Shown here: in pieces, positions 18,499 through 27,703 of the stretch
How the letters are laid out: each line of letters opens with the position of its first letter
Numbering within the stretch: position 1 is the first letter of the stretch
DNA from: Sulfurospirillum arcachonense DSM 9755
GTDB taxonomy: Bacteria > Campylobacterota > Campylobacteria > Campylobacterales > Sulfurospirillaceae
Direction: 5' to 3'
Length of the DNA: 64,000 nucleotides
NCBI RefSeq assembly: GCF_000597725.1
Contig: NZ_JFBL01000001.1
Location: forward strand, 62,001-126,000
Notes under the pieces: model-generated
The model's database searches: none
The model's input: the letters and a program-made list of their open reading frames with translations, nothing else
Told to the model about the DNA's origin: nothing
Position numbers and translations under genes: made by a program

Positions 18499-20667
18499 CT
18501 ATTCATTTATATTTTTATATTTTCTTCTATATTCATGAAGTATAGGTTCTGTATAACCTGCTGGTTGCTCTTTACCTTTAAAGATTAAATCGCACGCTGC
18601 TTTAAAAGCAATACCATCAAAAGTTGGAGCAATAGGATTGTATGTTGCATCCTTTTTATTTTGTTTATCAACCACAACTGCCATAGCTTTTAAAGAATCC
18701 ATTACTTGCTCTTTTGTACAAATACCATGTTCCAACCAATTTGCAATATGCTGCGAAGAAATTCTCAATGTTGCTCTATCTTCCATCAGTCCAATATTGT
18801 TAATATCAGGTACTTTTGAACAGCCAATCCCTGCATCAATCCACCTGACTACATATCCTAAAAGCCCTTGACAATTATTGTCTAATTCTAATTTGATTTG
18901 TTCTTTATTTAAAGTATCTTTTAAAAGTGGAAGAGTTAACAAGTCATCTAAACTTGCTCTTGATTTATTTTTAAGCTCTTCTTGTATTGCTAGTACATTT
19001 ACTTTATGATAATGAATAGAGTGTAAAACAGCACCCGTTGGTGAAGGTACCCAAGCTGTATTTGCTCCTGATTTTGGATGGGCTATTTTTTGATCTAACA
19101 TAGCAGCCATTTCATCAGGCATTGCCCACATCCCTTTTCCTATTTGTGCTTTTTGTTGTAATCCACACTTTAAGCCAATATCAACATTCCAATCTTCATA
19201 AGCTTTAATCCAAGTTTGCTGTTTCATATCTGTTTTTGGTACAAATGCACCTGCTAGCATAGAAGTATGAATCTCATCACCTGTTCTATCTAAAAATCCA
19301 GTATTTATAAATACTACTCTCTCTTTAGCTTCCCTTATACACTCTTTTAGATTTATGGTTGTTCTTCTCTCTTCATCCATAATTCCTATTTTTATTGTAT
19401 TTTTTGGTAGAGATAAAGCTTCTTCAACTCTCTCAAAAACATTTACAGCATAAGAAACCTCATCAGGTCCATGCATTTTTGGTTTTACTATATATACACT
19501 TTTTGTTTTACTATTTGACTTTATATTGGTACTATTTATATCAGTAAGAGCAGCTAAAACGGTGATCATACTATCCATAATACCTTCATAAACTTCATTT
19601 CCATCTTTATCTAAGATAGCAGGACTTGTCATAAGATGACCTACATTTCTTATAAAAAGTAAACTTCTTCCATGTAAAACTAGTTTCTTGTCATCTAAAG
19701 TTGTATATACTCTATCTTCATTTAATTTTCTTGTTATAGTTTTATCATCTTTTAAAAAGGTCTCTTTCAAATCACCTTTCATAAGACCAAACCAGTTTCT
19801 ATAAACTTCAACTTTATCTTGAGCATCAACAGCAGCAACAGAATCTTCACAATCCATAATAGTAGTAACTGCCGCTTCAACAATTATATCTGCTACTCCT
19901 GCTTTATCTTCTGCTCCAATAAAATTATTTTTATCCAATAAAACTTCTACATGTAAGTTATTGTTTTTCAATACAATAGATTTAGGATTTAGTTTATCTC
20001 CAGTAAATCCTATACATTTACTCTCATCTTCTAAGCTAGTAGCCAACCCCTTATCAAGAGTAACTTGTAACTTACCTTCAACTATTGTATACGAACTAAC
20101 ATTTTTATGTGAAGCATTTTTAAGTGGAAAAATCTCATCTAAATACTCTTTTGCGTAAGTAATTACCGCTTCACCTCTTTTTTTATTATATTCTTTTGTA
20201 ATTTGTAAACCATCTTCTTCTGCAATTGCATTTGTACCATAAAGAGCATCATATAAACTTCCCCATCTTGCATTTGCAGCATTAAGAGCAAATCTGGCAT
20301 TTTTAACAGGAACTACTAGTTGAGGGCCTGCTTGTAAAGATACCTCTTCATCTACATTTTCAGTTGCAATTTTAAAATCTTTTTTCTCCTCAACTAAATA
20401 ACCAATCTCTTTTAAAAAACTTTTATATTCTCGCAAATCATTTTCATTATAAATATTATCTTTATACCAAGCATCCATTTTTAGTTGTAACTCATCTCTT
20501 TTTTCTAAAAGTGCCTTATTTATTGGTGATAAGTCAGTAATAATATCTTCAAATTTTTTCCAAAATTGAACTACTTCAACATTTGTATTTGGAATAATCT
20601 CTTGATTAATTAGATTTAATAGTTCATTGTCAACTTGTAATGTTCCAACCTTTGTATATTTACCCAT
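18499..20667 (-). CDS. glcB: Malate synthase G
   Basis: Malate synthase G condenses glyoxylate with acetyl-CoA to give malate. The 722-residue length fits the G isoform. Active-site landmarks are visible: [15 protein letters not shown], the catalytic arginine in [14 protein letters not shown], the Mg/glyoxylate region [17 protein letters not shown] and the C-terminal [19 protein letters not shown]. It begins immediately after the ureidoglycolate lyase stop, so the glyoxylate made there is used here. Without a nearby isocitrate lyase, its role is allantoin carbon recovery rather than the glyoxylate shunt. Confidence 0.95.
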   Translation of the reverse strand: MGKYTKVGTLQVDNELLNLINQEIIPNTNVEVVQFWKKFEDIITDLSPINKALLEKRDELQLKMDAWYKDNIYNENDLREYKSFLKEIGYLVEEKKDFKIATENVDEEVSLQAGPQLVVPVKNARFALNAANARWGSLYDALYGTNAIAEEDGLQITKEYNKKRGEAVITYAKEYLDEIFPLKNASHKNVSSYTIVEGKLQVTLDKGLATSLEDESKCIGFTGDKLNPKSIVLKNNNLHVEVLLDKNNFIGAEDKAGVADIIVEAAVTTIMDCEDSVAAVDAQDKVEVYRNWFGLMKGDLKETFLKDDKTITRKLNEDRVYTTLDDKKLVLHGRSLLFIRNVGHLMTSPAILDKDGNEVYEGIMDSMITVLAALTDINSTNIKSNSKTKSVYIVKPKMHGPDEVSYAVNVFERVEEALSLPKNTIKIGIMDEERRTTINLKECIREAKERVVFINTGFLDRTGDEIHTSMLAGAFVPKTDMKQQTWIKAYEDWNVDIGLKCGLQQKAQIGKGMWAMPDEMAAMLDQKIAHPKSGANTAWVPSPTGAVLHSIHYHKVNVLAIQEELKNKSRASLDDLLTLPLLKDTLNKEQIKLELDNNCQGLLGYVVRWIDAGIGCSKVPDINNIGLMEDRATLRISSQHIANWLEHGICTKEQVMDSLKAMAVVVDKQNKKDATYNPIAPTFDGIAFKAACDLIFKGKEQPAGYTEPILHEYRRKYKNINE

Positions 20668-21189
20668 TTAATTATCCTTATGTAATATTATTTCTTCATT
20701 TTCAAAGTGATACTCAATACACTCTTCAAGTTTATTTTCTTCGATTTTACAATCTGTTCTGTCTACTACAATAAACTGTTCATTATCTTCTAAACTTATC
20801 AAAGGAAAATGCCAAACTCCTCTATCGTAATGAACCCCTTGATTACCATTGGTAATAAATGCTTGTAAAGTAGATAAGTCAGGTTTTTTATCTCCTAATG
20901 CAACAACAGCCAAAAAAGGTTTTGTACTTCTTGGCATAAAAGTTTGTGAAAAAAATGGATGTTTTTCTAACATAGAGATTTTCAAAGGAAATTCTCTTTT
21001 TTTTGCTTCATAGATATGAAGAGTCGATTTTCCACCTTTTTCATTTGCATCCATGATACATAGTTCATAATGTTTTTTGGCAAAACCTTCATTGATAATC
21101 TTTGAATCACTATCTTCACAAGAGATTACTTTCCCATACTTTTTAAAACTTATCTTTGTAAGAATCTCTGGTTTTATAACTTTTCTCAT
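20668..21189 (-). CDS. allA: Ureidoglycolate lyase
   Basis: This 173-residue cupin-like enzyme splits ureidoglycolate into glyoxylate and urea. Family features include the MLEKHPFFSQTFMP segment near 75-90, the GVHYDRGVWHFPL motif that forms the active site, and an EQFIVVDR strand. The gene overlaps allantoicase by four bases and abuts malate synthase, an arrangement that matches the order of the reactions. It is the third catabolic gene of the operon. Confidence 0.92.
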   Translation of the reverse strand: MRKVIKPEILTKISFKKYGKVISCEDSDSKIINEGFAKKHYELCIMDANEKGGKSTLHIYEAKKREFPLKISMLEKHPFFSQTFMPRSTKPFLAVVALGDKKPDLSTLQAFITNGNQGVHYDRGVWHFPLISLEDNEQFIVVDRTDCKIEENKLEECIEYHFENEEIILHKDN

Positions 21190-22190
21190 ACTAAATCTTT
21201 TAACTCTTCATCTTTTATAAATTTACCAAAAAGTTTGAGTCTTGATACTCCACCATCAGGAAAAATATTTATTCTTATGTGTGTAATTGGTTTATTGTGT
21301 AGTAAAACACTTTGATCATAGTAGTGTTTATTGTCCATTTCAAGTTTTTGACTTGGTATTAGCTCTTCCCAAAATATACTTTGTGTTACGATTGACTTAT
21401 CGGTTGACTCTTCTACAAAGGCACTACAAATAGAGAAAGAATCAGGAAAATTACCTTTAAAAAAGTTTGTATCTAACATAATATTATCAATAATAGCTGG
21501 TTTTGCCAACTCTATTATGCCCCAATCAAATCCAGGTTTTCTTCTTCTTCTAGTTTCCCAACCATCACCCATATTTAAGGCATCTTTCTCTTTTAATATA
21601 TTTTTGAGTTCCCCAAAAAATTCATTATTTGTGCTAACTGCTCTTGCTCCATGTAACATAGATAAGACATTGATATTTTCTTTATCATAAAGTTTTTCAT
21701 CAAAACAAATTGTTCCAAAAGCTTTAAATCTTGCAATTCCACCATCAGGAAAAATATCCATTCTTAAGTGTGTAACTTCATCTTGACATGAAGATTTAAA
21801 ATCATGTTTTGTATCTCCCTCTAAATCACTTTGCACAAGTAGTTCTTTCCACTCAAAATTTTCAGGATGCTTAGTAAGCTCTTCATCCTTTATATTTTTT
21901 GCACAACAAGCCATAATAGAAACAGCTAAAGGATAGTTTCCTTTAAAGTGAGCAGTATCAACTTCAAAAGAGTTTATTTTAGAACTTGCTCCTAGTTTAA
22001 TAATACAAAAATCATTTTTACTATCTCTTCTTCTTCTAGTTTCCCAGCCATCCATCCAGTGTCCATTCTCATCGTACTCATCTTTAAATACTGGTTGGCT
22101 TTCCTCTAACATACGCTCTGCATTTGCAAAAAAATCATCGCTTACATGTAAAACTTTTGTTCCTAAATCTAAACTTGTTACATTAATCAT
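21186..22190 (-). CDS. alc: Allantoicase
   Basis: Allantoicase hydrolyses allantoate to ureidoglycolate and urea. The 334-residue protein consists of two tandem copies of the allantoicase domain. Each begins with a DGWETRRRR signature (near residues 47 and 207), and each has a TxFKGN(Y/F)P strand and a RxxxFPDGGxxRxKxFG end. This duplicated architecture is standard. Four-base overlaps with the genes on both sides show tight translational coupling. Confidence 0.94.
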   Translation of the reverse strand: MINVTSLDLGTKVLHVSDDFFANAERMLEESQPVFKDEYDENGHWMDGWETRRRRDSKNDFCIIKLGASSKINSFEVDTAHFKGNYPLAVSIMACCAKNIKDEELTKHPENFEWKELLVQSDLEGDTKHDFKSSCQDEVTHLRMDIFPDGGIARFKAFGTICFDEKLYDKENINVLSMLHGARAVSTNNEFFGELKNILKEKDALNMGDGWETRRRRKPGFDWGIIELAKPAIIDNIMLDTNFFKGNFPDSFSICSAFVEESTDKSIVTQSIFWEELIPSQKLEMDNKHYYDQSVLLHNKPITHIRINIFPDGGVSRLKLFGKFIKDEELKDLV

Positions 22191-23113
22191 TTATTACCTT
22201 TTATATTTCCAAAATTATTTATCCAGTGCTGTGCAATATCTAATCTTGTACAAAACCAAACATCATCAAAATTTCTCACATACTCTAAAAATCTTCTCAT
22301 AGCCATTATTCTTCCAGGCTTTCCTAAAATCCTACAATGCATACCAACTGACATCATCTTAGGTGCATACGAACCTTCTAAATAGAGTGCATCGAAACTA
22401 TCTTTTAGATAATTAAAAAATTGGTCACTATTATTAAAGCCACTTGGCACAAATCTCATATCATTGTTATCCATGGTATAGGGAATTACTAAATGCTCTT
22501 TTGTTGTAATTTCCGGTGCAAAATATGGCAAGTCATCGTTATATGCATCACTGTCATATAAAAATCCCCCCTCTTCAACTACTAAGTCTCTTGTATTTTC
22601 ACTATCTCGTCCTGTATACCAACCAAGAGGACGTTTGCCTATCATCTTTTCTAAAACTTCGATACTTTTATATAAGTGGTCACGTTCAAGTTCTTTACTA
22701 ATATTTAGATAATTAATCCATCTATAGCCATGAGAACAAATGTCATAGTCATACTTTGCTAAATATTCTGCAAGTTTTGGATTTCTAGCCACTGCCATAG
22801 CCACTGCAAAAATAGTAATAGGTATATCAAATTCTTTAAAAAGTTCCAATATCCTCCAGACTCCAACTCTAGAGCCATACTCATACAGTGATTCTATTGA
22901 CTTATGTCTTTGTCCCATAAAAGCTTCTGGATTGTTCATCTCTGATAAAAATACTTCGGAAGCTTCATCTCCATGTAAGATTGAACTCTCAGCTCCCTCT
23001 TCATAATTAAGTACAAATTGTAAAGCTATTTTTGCTTTATTTGGCCACTTTGGATGAACAGGCTCATTTGCATAACCTATCATATCCCTTGGGTATTGTT
23101 CTTCAAAATTCAT
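22187..23113 (-). CDS. puuE: Allantoinase, polysaccharide-deacetylase type (PuuE)
   Basis: PuuE opens the allantoin ring to give allantoate and, unlike the amidohydrolase-type allantoinases, belongs to the NodB/polysaccharide deacetylase fold. The 308-residue protein starts with the YPRDMIGYANEPVHPKWP signature, continues with QFVLNYEEGAESSILHGD and has the SHGYRW metal motif. The GWYTGRDSENTR segment and C-terminal GMHCRILGKPGR are also diagnostic. It is the first enzyme gene after the GntR regulator, overlapping it by four bases. Confidence 0.94.
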   Translation of the reverse strand: MNFEEQYPRDMIGYANEPVHPKWPNKAKIALQFVLNYEEGAESSILHGDEASEVFLSEMNNPEAFMGQRHKSIESLYEYGSRVGVWRILELFKEFDIPITIFAVAMAVARNPKLAEYLAKYDYDICSHGYRWINYLNISKELERDHLYKSIEVLEKMIGKRPLGWYTGRDSENTRDLVVEEGGFLYDSDAYNDDLPYFAPEITTKEHLVIPYTMDNNDMRFVPSGFNNSDQFFNYLKDSFDALYLEGSYAPKMMSVGMHCRILGKPGRIMAMRRFLEYVRNFDDVWFCTRLDIAQHWINNFGNIKGNK

Positions 23114-23805
23114 GATTGTACTTTTAAATTGATTATAGATGATATTTGTTTATTGGTTTTTTCAAAGTTTAAAGCCTCTACACAATGATGTAAATGGTGA
23201 TTCATAATACTTTTTGCATATTCTATGTCATTTGATTCAATTGCTTTAATTAAATTGTTATGTTCATCATATGAGCAAAAATGAGAAGTACTATCTTCAT
23301 AAACTAGTCCCGCTAAGATACTTAGTGGTATTAGAGGAGTTAAAGCATTGATTAAAAACTCATTTCCACTTAAAAAAGCTAAGTTAAGGTGAAAATCACA
23401 TGATGTTTTTACATATTCTCCATTTTGAAAGGTAGTTTTTAGGTACTTTTCTGTTTCTACTTCATTTTTTAGTGAGGATAAGTCAATTTGTCCTAAAGAG
23501 TATTTTTGGGTTATTATAGTGATTATTCCTACTTCTATTATATTTCTTGCAGCATATACATTTTTAGTATCTTCTTGGGTCAACCATTTTAAATAAAAAC
23601 CTTGATTCTTTTTATATGTAACTATACCCATACTTTGTAATTGACTAAAAGCTTTTCTAACAGAATCTCTACTTACATTAAATGTTTGAGCAAATGCACT
23701 TTCAGGAAGTTTCATACCTGGTTGAAAATTCTTATCAAATATTTCGTCAAATATGTAATTAATAATAGTTTCTTCTATTGAAAGCTCTATAATTTCGTTT
23801 TCCAT
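23110..23805 (-). CDS. GntR-family (FadR/FCD subfamily) regulator of allantoin genes
   Basis: The N-terminal 75 residues form a winged helix-turn-helix (KLPESAFAQTFNVSRDSVRKAF), and the rest is an all-helical FCD ligand-binding domain. Its metal-site residues look present in SCDFHLNL, DEHNNL and the closing MNHHLHH helix. It heads the allantoin operon and faces the ABC transporter across a 254-base region with repeated TTGTC/GACAA sites. It most likely represses both units until an intermediate such as allantoin or glyoxylate binds. The inducer is inferred from context only. Confidence 0.85.
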   Translation of the reverse strand: MENEIIELSIEETIINYIFDEIFDKNFQPGMKLPESAFAQTFNVSRDSVRKAFSQLQSMGIVTYKKNQGFYLKWLTQEDTKNVYAARNIIEVGIITIITQKYSLGQIDLSSLKNEVETEKYLKTTFQNGEYVKTSCDFHLNLAFLSGNEFLINALTPLIPLSILAGLVYEDSTSHFCSYDEHNNLIKAIESNDIEYAKSIMNHHLHHCVEALNFEKTNKQISSIINLKVQS

Positions 23806-23839
23806 CTATACTCCTTTCAAATATATTCCGTAATTATAC

Positions 23840-23870
23840 AATATTGTCTAAAATAATTGTAGACAATATT
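23840..23870. promoter_or_regulatory. Inverted repeat, likely operator of the GntR regulator
   Basis: AATATTGTCTA (23840-23850) and TAGACAATATT (23860-23870) form a perfect 11-base inverted repeat with a nine-base centre. The TTGTC/GACAA cores resemble FadR-type half sites. The repeat lies 35 bases upstream of the regulator's start, suited to autorepression. Confidence 0.65.
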
Positions 23871-23941
23871 TGTATAGAAAATATACAATTTTAAGAAATA
23901 AAACAGTTAATTAGATGAATATGGTTATTTTTTATACAATT

Positions 23942-23970
23942 ATTGTGTTGACAATCTAGTCATTATTGTC
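23942..23970. promoter_or_regulatory. Second cluster of TTGTC/GACAA sites on the transporter side
   Basis: ATTGTGTTGACAAT (23942-23955) is a short inverted repeat, and its right half pairs again with ATTGTC at 23965-23970. These half sites match the operator at 23840-23870, which suggests that the same regulator controls the divergent transporter genes starting at 24060. Confidence 0.55.
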
Positions 23971-24059
23971 TAAAATTGTTCACACGATTGATATTTTGTA
24001 GTTTAAATCTCTAGATTATAGACTATAAGTGTCAACAATATTTTTCAAAAGGAAAAAAG

Positions 24060-24839
24060 ATGTTCAAAAATGTTTTATTCAAAGCAGTAGCTATAGGGGC
24101 ACTACTAAGTGCAAGTTTATTAAATGCAAATCAATTAGCTGATATTAAAAAATCAGGCGTAATTAAAGTTGCTGTTCCTCAAGATTTTTCACCATTTGGT
24201 TCAGTAGCAAAAGATATGAGCATTCAGGGTTATGATGTTGATATGGCACAATATATTGCTACAGATTTAGGCGTAAAACTAAAATTAGTACCAGTTACTA
24301 GTGCAAATAGAATACCTTATTTGCAAACAGGAAAAGCTGATTTAATTATTTCAAGCTTAGGTAAAAATCCAGCAAGACAAAAAGCGATTGACTTTACAGA
24401 TGCATATGCACCTTTTTTCTTAGGAGTATTTGGAACTAAAGATGTAAAAGTATCATCAGCAGCTGATTTAAAAGGTAAAACAGTAGGTGTAACTCGTGGT
24501 TCTGTAGAAGATATAGAATTAAGTAAACTAGTTGATTCATCTGTTACTATTAAAAGATTTGAAGACAATAGTATAACAATCTCAGCTTTTGTTTCTGGAC
24601 AAGTTAAGTTGATTGCAACTGGAAATATTATTGTAAGTGATATTGCTAAAAAATATCCAAATACAGCACCAGAAACAAAATTTGCAATAAAAAATTCTCC
24701 TTGTTATATTGGTCTTAAAAAGAAACAACCAGAACTAACTGCTTATTTAAATGGTTTAATTAAAGATTTAAAAGCAAATGGAAAATTAAATACAACATCT
24801 CAAAAATGGTTAAAAATAGATCTTCCAAAAGATTTATAA
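24060..24839 (+). CDS. ABC transporter substrate-binding protein, polar amino acid family
   Basis: The 259-residue protein has a signal peptide ending near LLNANQ and a type-3 solute-binding fold, with the opening strand GVIKVAVPQDFSPFG and the domain hinge around FFLGVFGTKDVKV. It captures a small solute in the periplasm for the two permeases and the ATPase that follow. The family mostly binds amino acids. Because the operon faces the allantoin-degradation genes and shares the probable GntR operator, allantoin or allantoate is a reasonable substrate guess. A GGAAAAAAG ribosome-binding site precedes the ATG. Confidence 0.85.
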   Translation: MFKNVLFKAVAIGALLSASLLNANQLADIKKSGVIKVAVPQDFSPFGSVAKDMSIQGYDVDMAQYIATDLGVKLKLVPVTSANRIPYLQTGKADLIISSLGKNPARQKAIDFTDAYAPFFLGVFGTKDVKVSSAADLKGKTVGVTRGSVEDIELSKLVDSSVTIKRFEDNSITISAFVSGQVKLIATGNIIVSDIAKKYPNTAPETKFAIKNSPCYIGLKKKQPELTAYLNGLIKDLKANGKLNTTSQKWLKIDLPKDL

Positions 24840-24855
24840 AATATAAGGAAAAGAG

Positions 24856-25536
24856 ATGGATTACCAATTAGATTTTGTGGGTTTATTCCCTTATTATAAG
24901 GATTTAGTGTCGGGTATAATATTAACTATACAAATCACTATTTTAACAACTATTTTAGGTGTTAGCTTTGGAATTATTGGAGCAGCAACTAGAGTAGGAA
25001 AAAATAAGTTCTTACAAAATTTAGTTGGTGGTTTTGTAGAAGTGGTGCGAAATACACCATTCATTGTGCAACTATTTTTTATATTCTTTGGATTACCAAC
25101 TATTGGTTTTAAATTAACAGCTTTAGAAGCTGGTATGATTGCTATGGTTATAAATCTTGGAGCATACTCCACAGAAATTATTAGAGCAGGTATTGAAGCA
25201 ACCGATAAAGGTCAATGGGAAGCTGGTAAAACTTTAGGATTAAAATGGTATCAAATTTTTATTCATATAATTTTACCACAAGCTTTTAATAAAATATCCC
25301 CAGCCCTGATTAGTCAATGTGTTATTGTGATGCTTGGATCATCAGTGTTATCTCAAATATCTGTTGAAGAGTTAACCTTTACAGCTAACTTTATACAGTC
25401 TCGTACATTTTTGAGTTTTGAATCATACTTTTTAATTACAGGAATATATTTAATTTTTGCAATTGTCTTAAGATTTGTGCTTACAGTAGTAAGTGAAAAA
25501 CTCTTTAAAACAAAAGCAATGAAAGAGGGAAATTAA
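24856..25536 (+). CDS. ABC transporter permease, polar amino acid family (first)
   Basis: The 226-residue membrane protein has the five-helix permease core of the HisM/GlnP family. It carries the VVRNTPFIVQLFFIFFGLP segment near 63-82 and the EAA loop (EAGKTLGLKWYQIFIHIILPQA, about 122-143) that docks on the ATPase. It pairs with the next permease to form the channel. Sixteen bases separate it from the binding-protein gene, and it ends right before the next start. Confidence 0.88.
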   Translation: MDYQLDFVGLFPYYKDLVSGIILTIQITILTTILGVSFGIIGAATRVGKNKFLQNLVGGFVEVVRNTPFIVQLFFIFFGLPTIGFKLTALEAGMIAMVINLGAYSTEIIRAGIEATDKGQWEAGKTLGLKWYQIFIHIILPQAFNKISPALISQCVIVMLGSSVLSQISVEELTFTANFIQSRTFLSFESYFLITGIYLIFAIVLRFVLTVVSEKLFKTKAMKEGN

Positions 25537-26187
25537 ATGAGTGATTTTACAACCTTAGATATATTTCAAAATCTATTATTAGCTGCTAGATGGACAATCT
25601 TATTATCTCTTATCGCCTTTGTAGGTGGAGGGATAGTCGCAGGGATACTTATCTTACTGCGTATGACAAAGAACTCCATTTTATCAGCATTTATAAGAAT
25701 ATATGTTGAAATTTTTCAAGGTACACCTTTACTAATGCAACTGTTCTTAGCATTTTTTGGATTGCCTTTACTTGGGATTGAAGTTGGACCATGGACAGCT
25801 GCTAGTTTAGCTCTGACTTTATTTACAAGTGCTTATCTGTGTGAAATTTGGAGTGGTTGTTTAAACTCTGTTCCAAAAGGACAATGGGAAGCTGCTAAAA
25901 CTTTGGGATTAAACTATTATCAATCAATGGTACATGTAATCATTCCTCAGTCAATAAGAGTAGCAACAGCTCCAACTATTGGTTTTTCAGTTCAAGTTGT
26001 AAAAGGTACTGCACTTGCCTCAATTATTGGATTTGTTGAGCTTACTAAAGCTGGAACGATGTTAAATAATGTAACCTTTGAGCCATTTAAAGTTTTTGCA
26101 ATGGTTGCAATTTTATATTTTGTAATTTGTTATCCTCTAACACGATATAGCAAATATTTAGAAAGGAAATTAAATGTCTCTAGTTAG
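25537..26187 (+). CDS. ABC transporter permease, polar amino acid family (second)
   Basis: This 216-residue paralog of the preceding permease has the same family features: an EIFQGTPLLMQLFLAFFGLP stretch near 52-72 and an EAA loop (EAAKTLGLNYYQSMVHVIIPQS). Heterodimeric permeases are usual in this transporter class. The start codon follows the previous stop directly, and the end overlaps the ATPase gene by 14 bases, so all three are co-translated. Confidence 0.88.
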   Translation: MSDFTTLDIFQNLLLAARWTILLSLIAFVGGGIVAGILILLRMTKNSILSAFIRIYVEIFQGTPLLMQLFLAFFGLPLLGIEVGPWTAASLALTLFTSAYLCEIWSGCLNSVPKGQWEAAKTLGLNYYQSMVHVIIPQSIRVATAPTIGFSVQVVKGTALASIIGFVELTKAGTMLNNVTFEPFKVFAMVAILYFVICYPLTRYSKYLERKLNVSS

Positions 26188-26902
26188 TATCGAGAATGTA
26201 CATAAGTATTATGGAGAAAAACATGTGCTTAAAGGAATTGATCTTAAGATAAAAAAAGGCGAAGTTGTCTCTATAATAGGAAGATCAGGTTCAGGAAAAA
26301 GTACACTTCTTCGATGTATAAATGGGTTGGAAAATCATCAAAAGGGAAATATCGTTGTATCTAATTTAGAAGTTACTACAAATGATATACAACTAAGAAG
26401 ACTCAGTAAAGAATGTGGCATGATTTTTCAAGGATTTAACCTATATCCTCATAAAACTACTGGACAAAATGTAATGCTATCTCCTAAACTAGTTTTAGGA
26501 AAAAAAGATAAAGAGTGTAGAGAACTTGCCTTAGAGTGTCTTAAAAAAGTTGGTATGGATAAAATGTTTGATCAATATCCAAATAGTCTTTCAGGTGGTC
26601 AAAAGCAACGTGTAGCAATAGCTCGTTCACTTGCAATGTCTCCTAAAATATTATTATGTGATGAGATAACATCTGCACTTGACCCTGAACTAGTTGGTGA
26701 AGTTTTAAAAGTACTAGAAGATTTAGCCAAAGAGGGTATGACCTTAGTTCTTGTAACGCATGAGATGAATTTTGCTAAGGATATTGGTGATAGAGTTGTT
26801 TTTATGCACGATGGAAAAGTTTGGGAAACTGGTCCAAGTGATGAAGTTTTTGCCAATCCTCAAACACCTGAATTACAAAACTTTTTATCTTCTGTTTTAT
26901 AA
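26174..26902 (+). CDS. ABC transporter ATP-binding protein, GlnQ-like
   Basis: The 242-residue ATPase powers the importer. Walker A is IIGRSGSGKSTLLR (about 34-47), the Q-loop is MIFQGFNLYPH, the ABC signature is NSLSGGQKQRVAIARSL and Walker B is ILLCDEITSALDPE, with the switch histidine in VLVTHEMNFA. It is the last gene of the operon and is followed at once by a hairpin terminator shared with the convergent ureD gene. Confidence 0.92.
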   Translation: MSLVSIENVHKYYGEKHVLKGIDLKIKKGEVVSIIGRSGSGKSTLLRCINGLENHQKGNIVVSNLEVTTNDIQLRRLSKECGMIFQGFNLYPHKTTGQNVMLSPKLVLGKKDKECRELALECLKKVGMDKMFDQYPNSLSGGQKQRVAIARSLAMSPKILLCDEITSALDPELVGEVLKVLEDLAKEGMTLVLVTHEMNFAKDIGDRVVFMHDGKVWETGPSDEVFANPQTPELQNFLSSVL

Positions 26903-26912
26903 TACTTATTAA

Positions 26913-26932
26913 GCCACTATTTTAGTAGTGGC
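26913..26932. terminator. Bidirectional terminator between the ABC transporter and ureD
   Basis: GCCACTA and TAGTGGC form a seven-pair stem with a six-base loop in the 37 bases between two convergent genes. T-rich flanks occur on both sides, so it can serve both operons. Confidence 0.75.
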
Positions 26933-26939
26933 ATAATAT

Positions 26940-27692
26940 TTATTGCTTGCCTAAAGAAAACTCATTTTTTCCTAAAAAGTGTCTGTATAAACCCCAAATA
27001 ACTTTTTGAACTTTTTTGATATCATTCATATTGTTTGAGCTAATAGAGCCTATGAGTAGGTCTTTTGATTTTGTATATGTAAATGAATTAAAACTATTTT
27101 GTTCTAATATATCTAAAAACTTTTTATTATCTTTTGTTGTAATATAAATTTTTAAAAATAAAAAATTATCACTATTTTTTCTAATAATATAATCTTTTAA
27201 ATCATCACCTACTACATCAAACTTTTCTAGGTATTCAAGTTTTTTGTTGAAAGAAAAAGTGTTTTTCATTAAAACATTGGAAAAATCAAAATCCTCAAAA
27301 CTTCTTCCTCTACTTAAAATATCAGAGTAAAAAAAAGTAGAATTATCATCATAATTTAAATTAAAAAATTGAATATATTTTGAGTCTTTATATAAAATAA
27401 GTTCATCATTTAAAAACTCTAAATTTGAATTATTTTCTATATTTATATCTATTTTATTTATTCCATACTCTTTTTTAGATGGATAAATCTTTGTAGCTGA
27501 TTCTGTTGTCAAAATGAGATTTGAATTATTGAGACTAATAGAAGTTCTAATTTTGTCTTGAGGGAAAATTCCTTCCCCAATATTAAGTAATTTTATATAA
27601 TTTTCTTGCTTGTTAAAATAATAGTAACGTGAGGGTAGTTTTAATTTATCTAAAAAAAAACTGTCATCTTTCAAACTAAACTTTATACTCAT
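26940..27692 (-). CDS. ureD: Urease accessory protein UreD (UreH), displaced to the urt operon
   Basis: The 250-residue protein shows the UreD pattern: a GxxPQDxIxxxIxLxNxxLILTTESATKIYPSK strand region near 38-72, then SNLEFLNDELILY near 90, and SRGRSFEDFDFSN near 127. UreD is the scaffold that binds apo-urease and recruits UreF and UreG. No copy lies in the ureABCEFG operon, so this gene completes the set. It is the last gene of the urea-transporter operon, 11 bases after urtE. Sequence similarity is diluted but the motif order is convincing. Confidence 0.85.
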   Translation of the reverse strand: MSIKFSLKDDSFFLDKLKLPSRYYYFNKQENYIKLLNIGEGIFPQDKIRTSISLNNSNLILTTESATKIYPSKKEYGINKIDINIENNSNLEFLNDELILYKDSKYIQFFNLNYDDNSTFFYSDILSRGRSFEDFDFSNVLMKNTFSFNKKLEYLEKFDVVGDDLKDYIIRKNSDNFLFLKIYITTKDNKKFLDILEQNSFNSFTYTKSKDLLIGSISSNNMNDIKKVQKVIWGLYRHFLGKNEFSLGKQ

Positions 27693-27703
27693 TTGTATCC
27701 TAA

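Noticed and set aside
24894-25172. Open frame antisense to the first permease
   Set aside because: It is a shadow of a membrane protein gene with no supporting signals.
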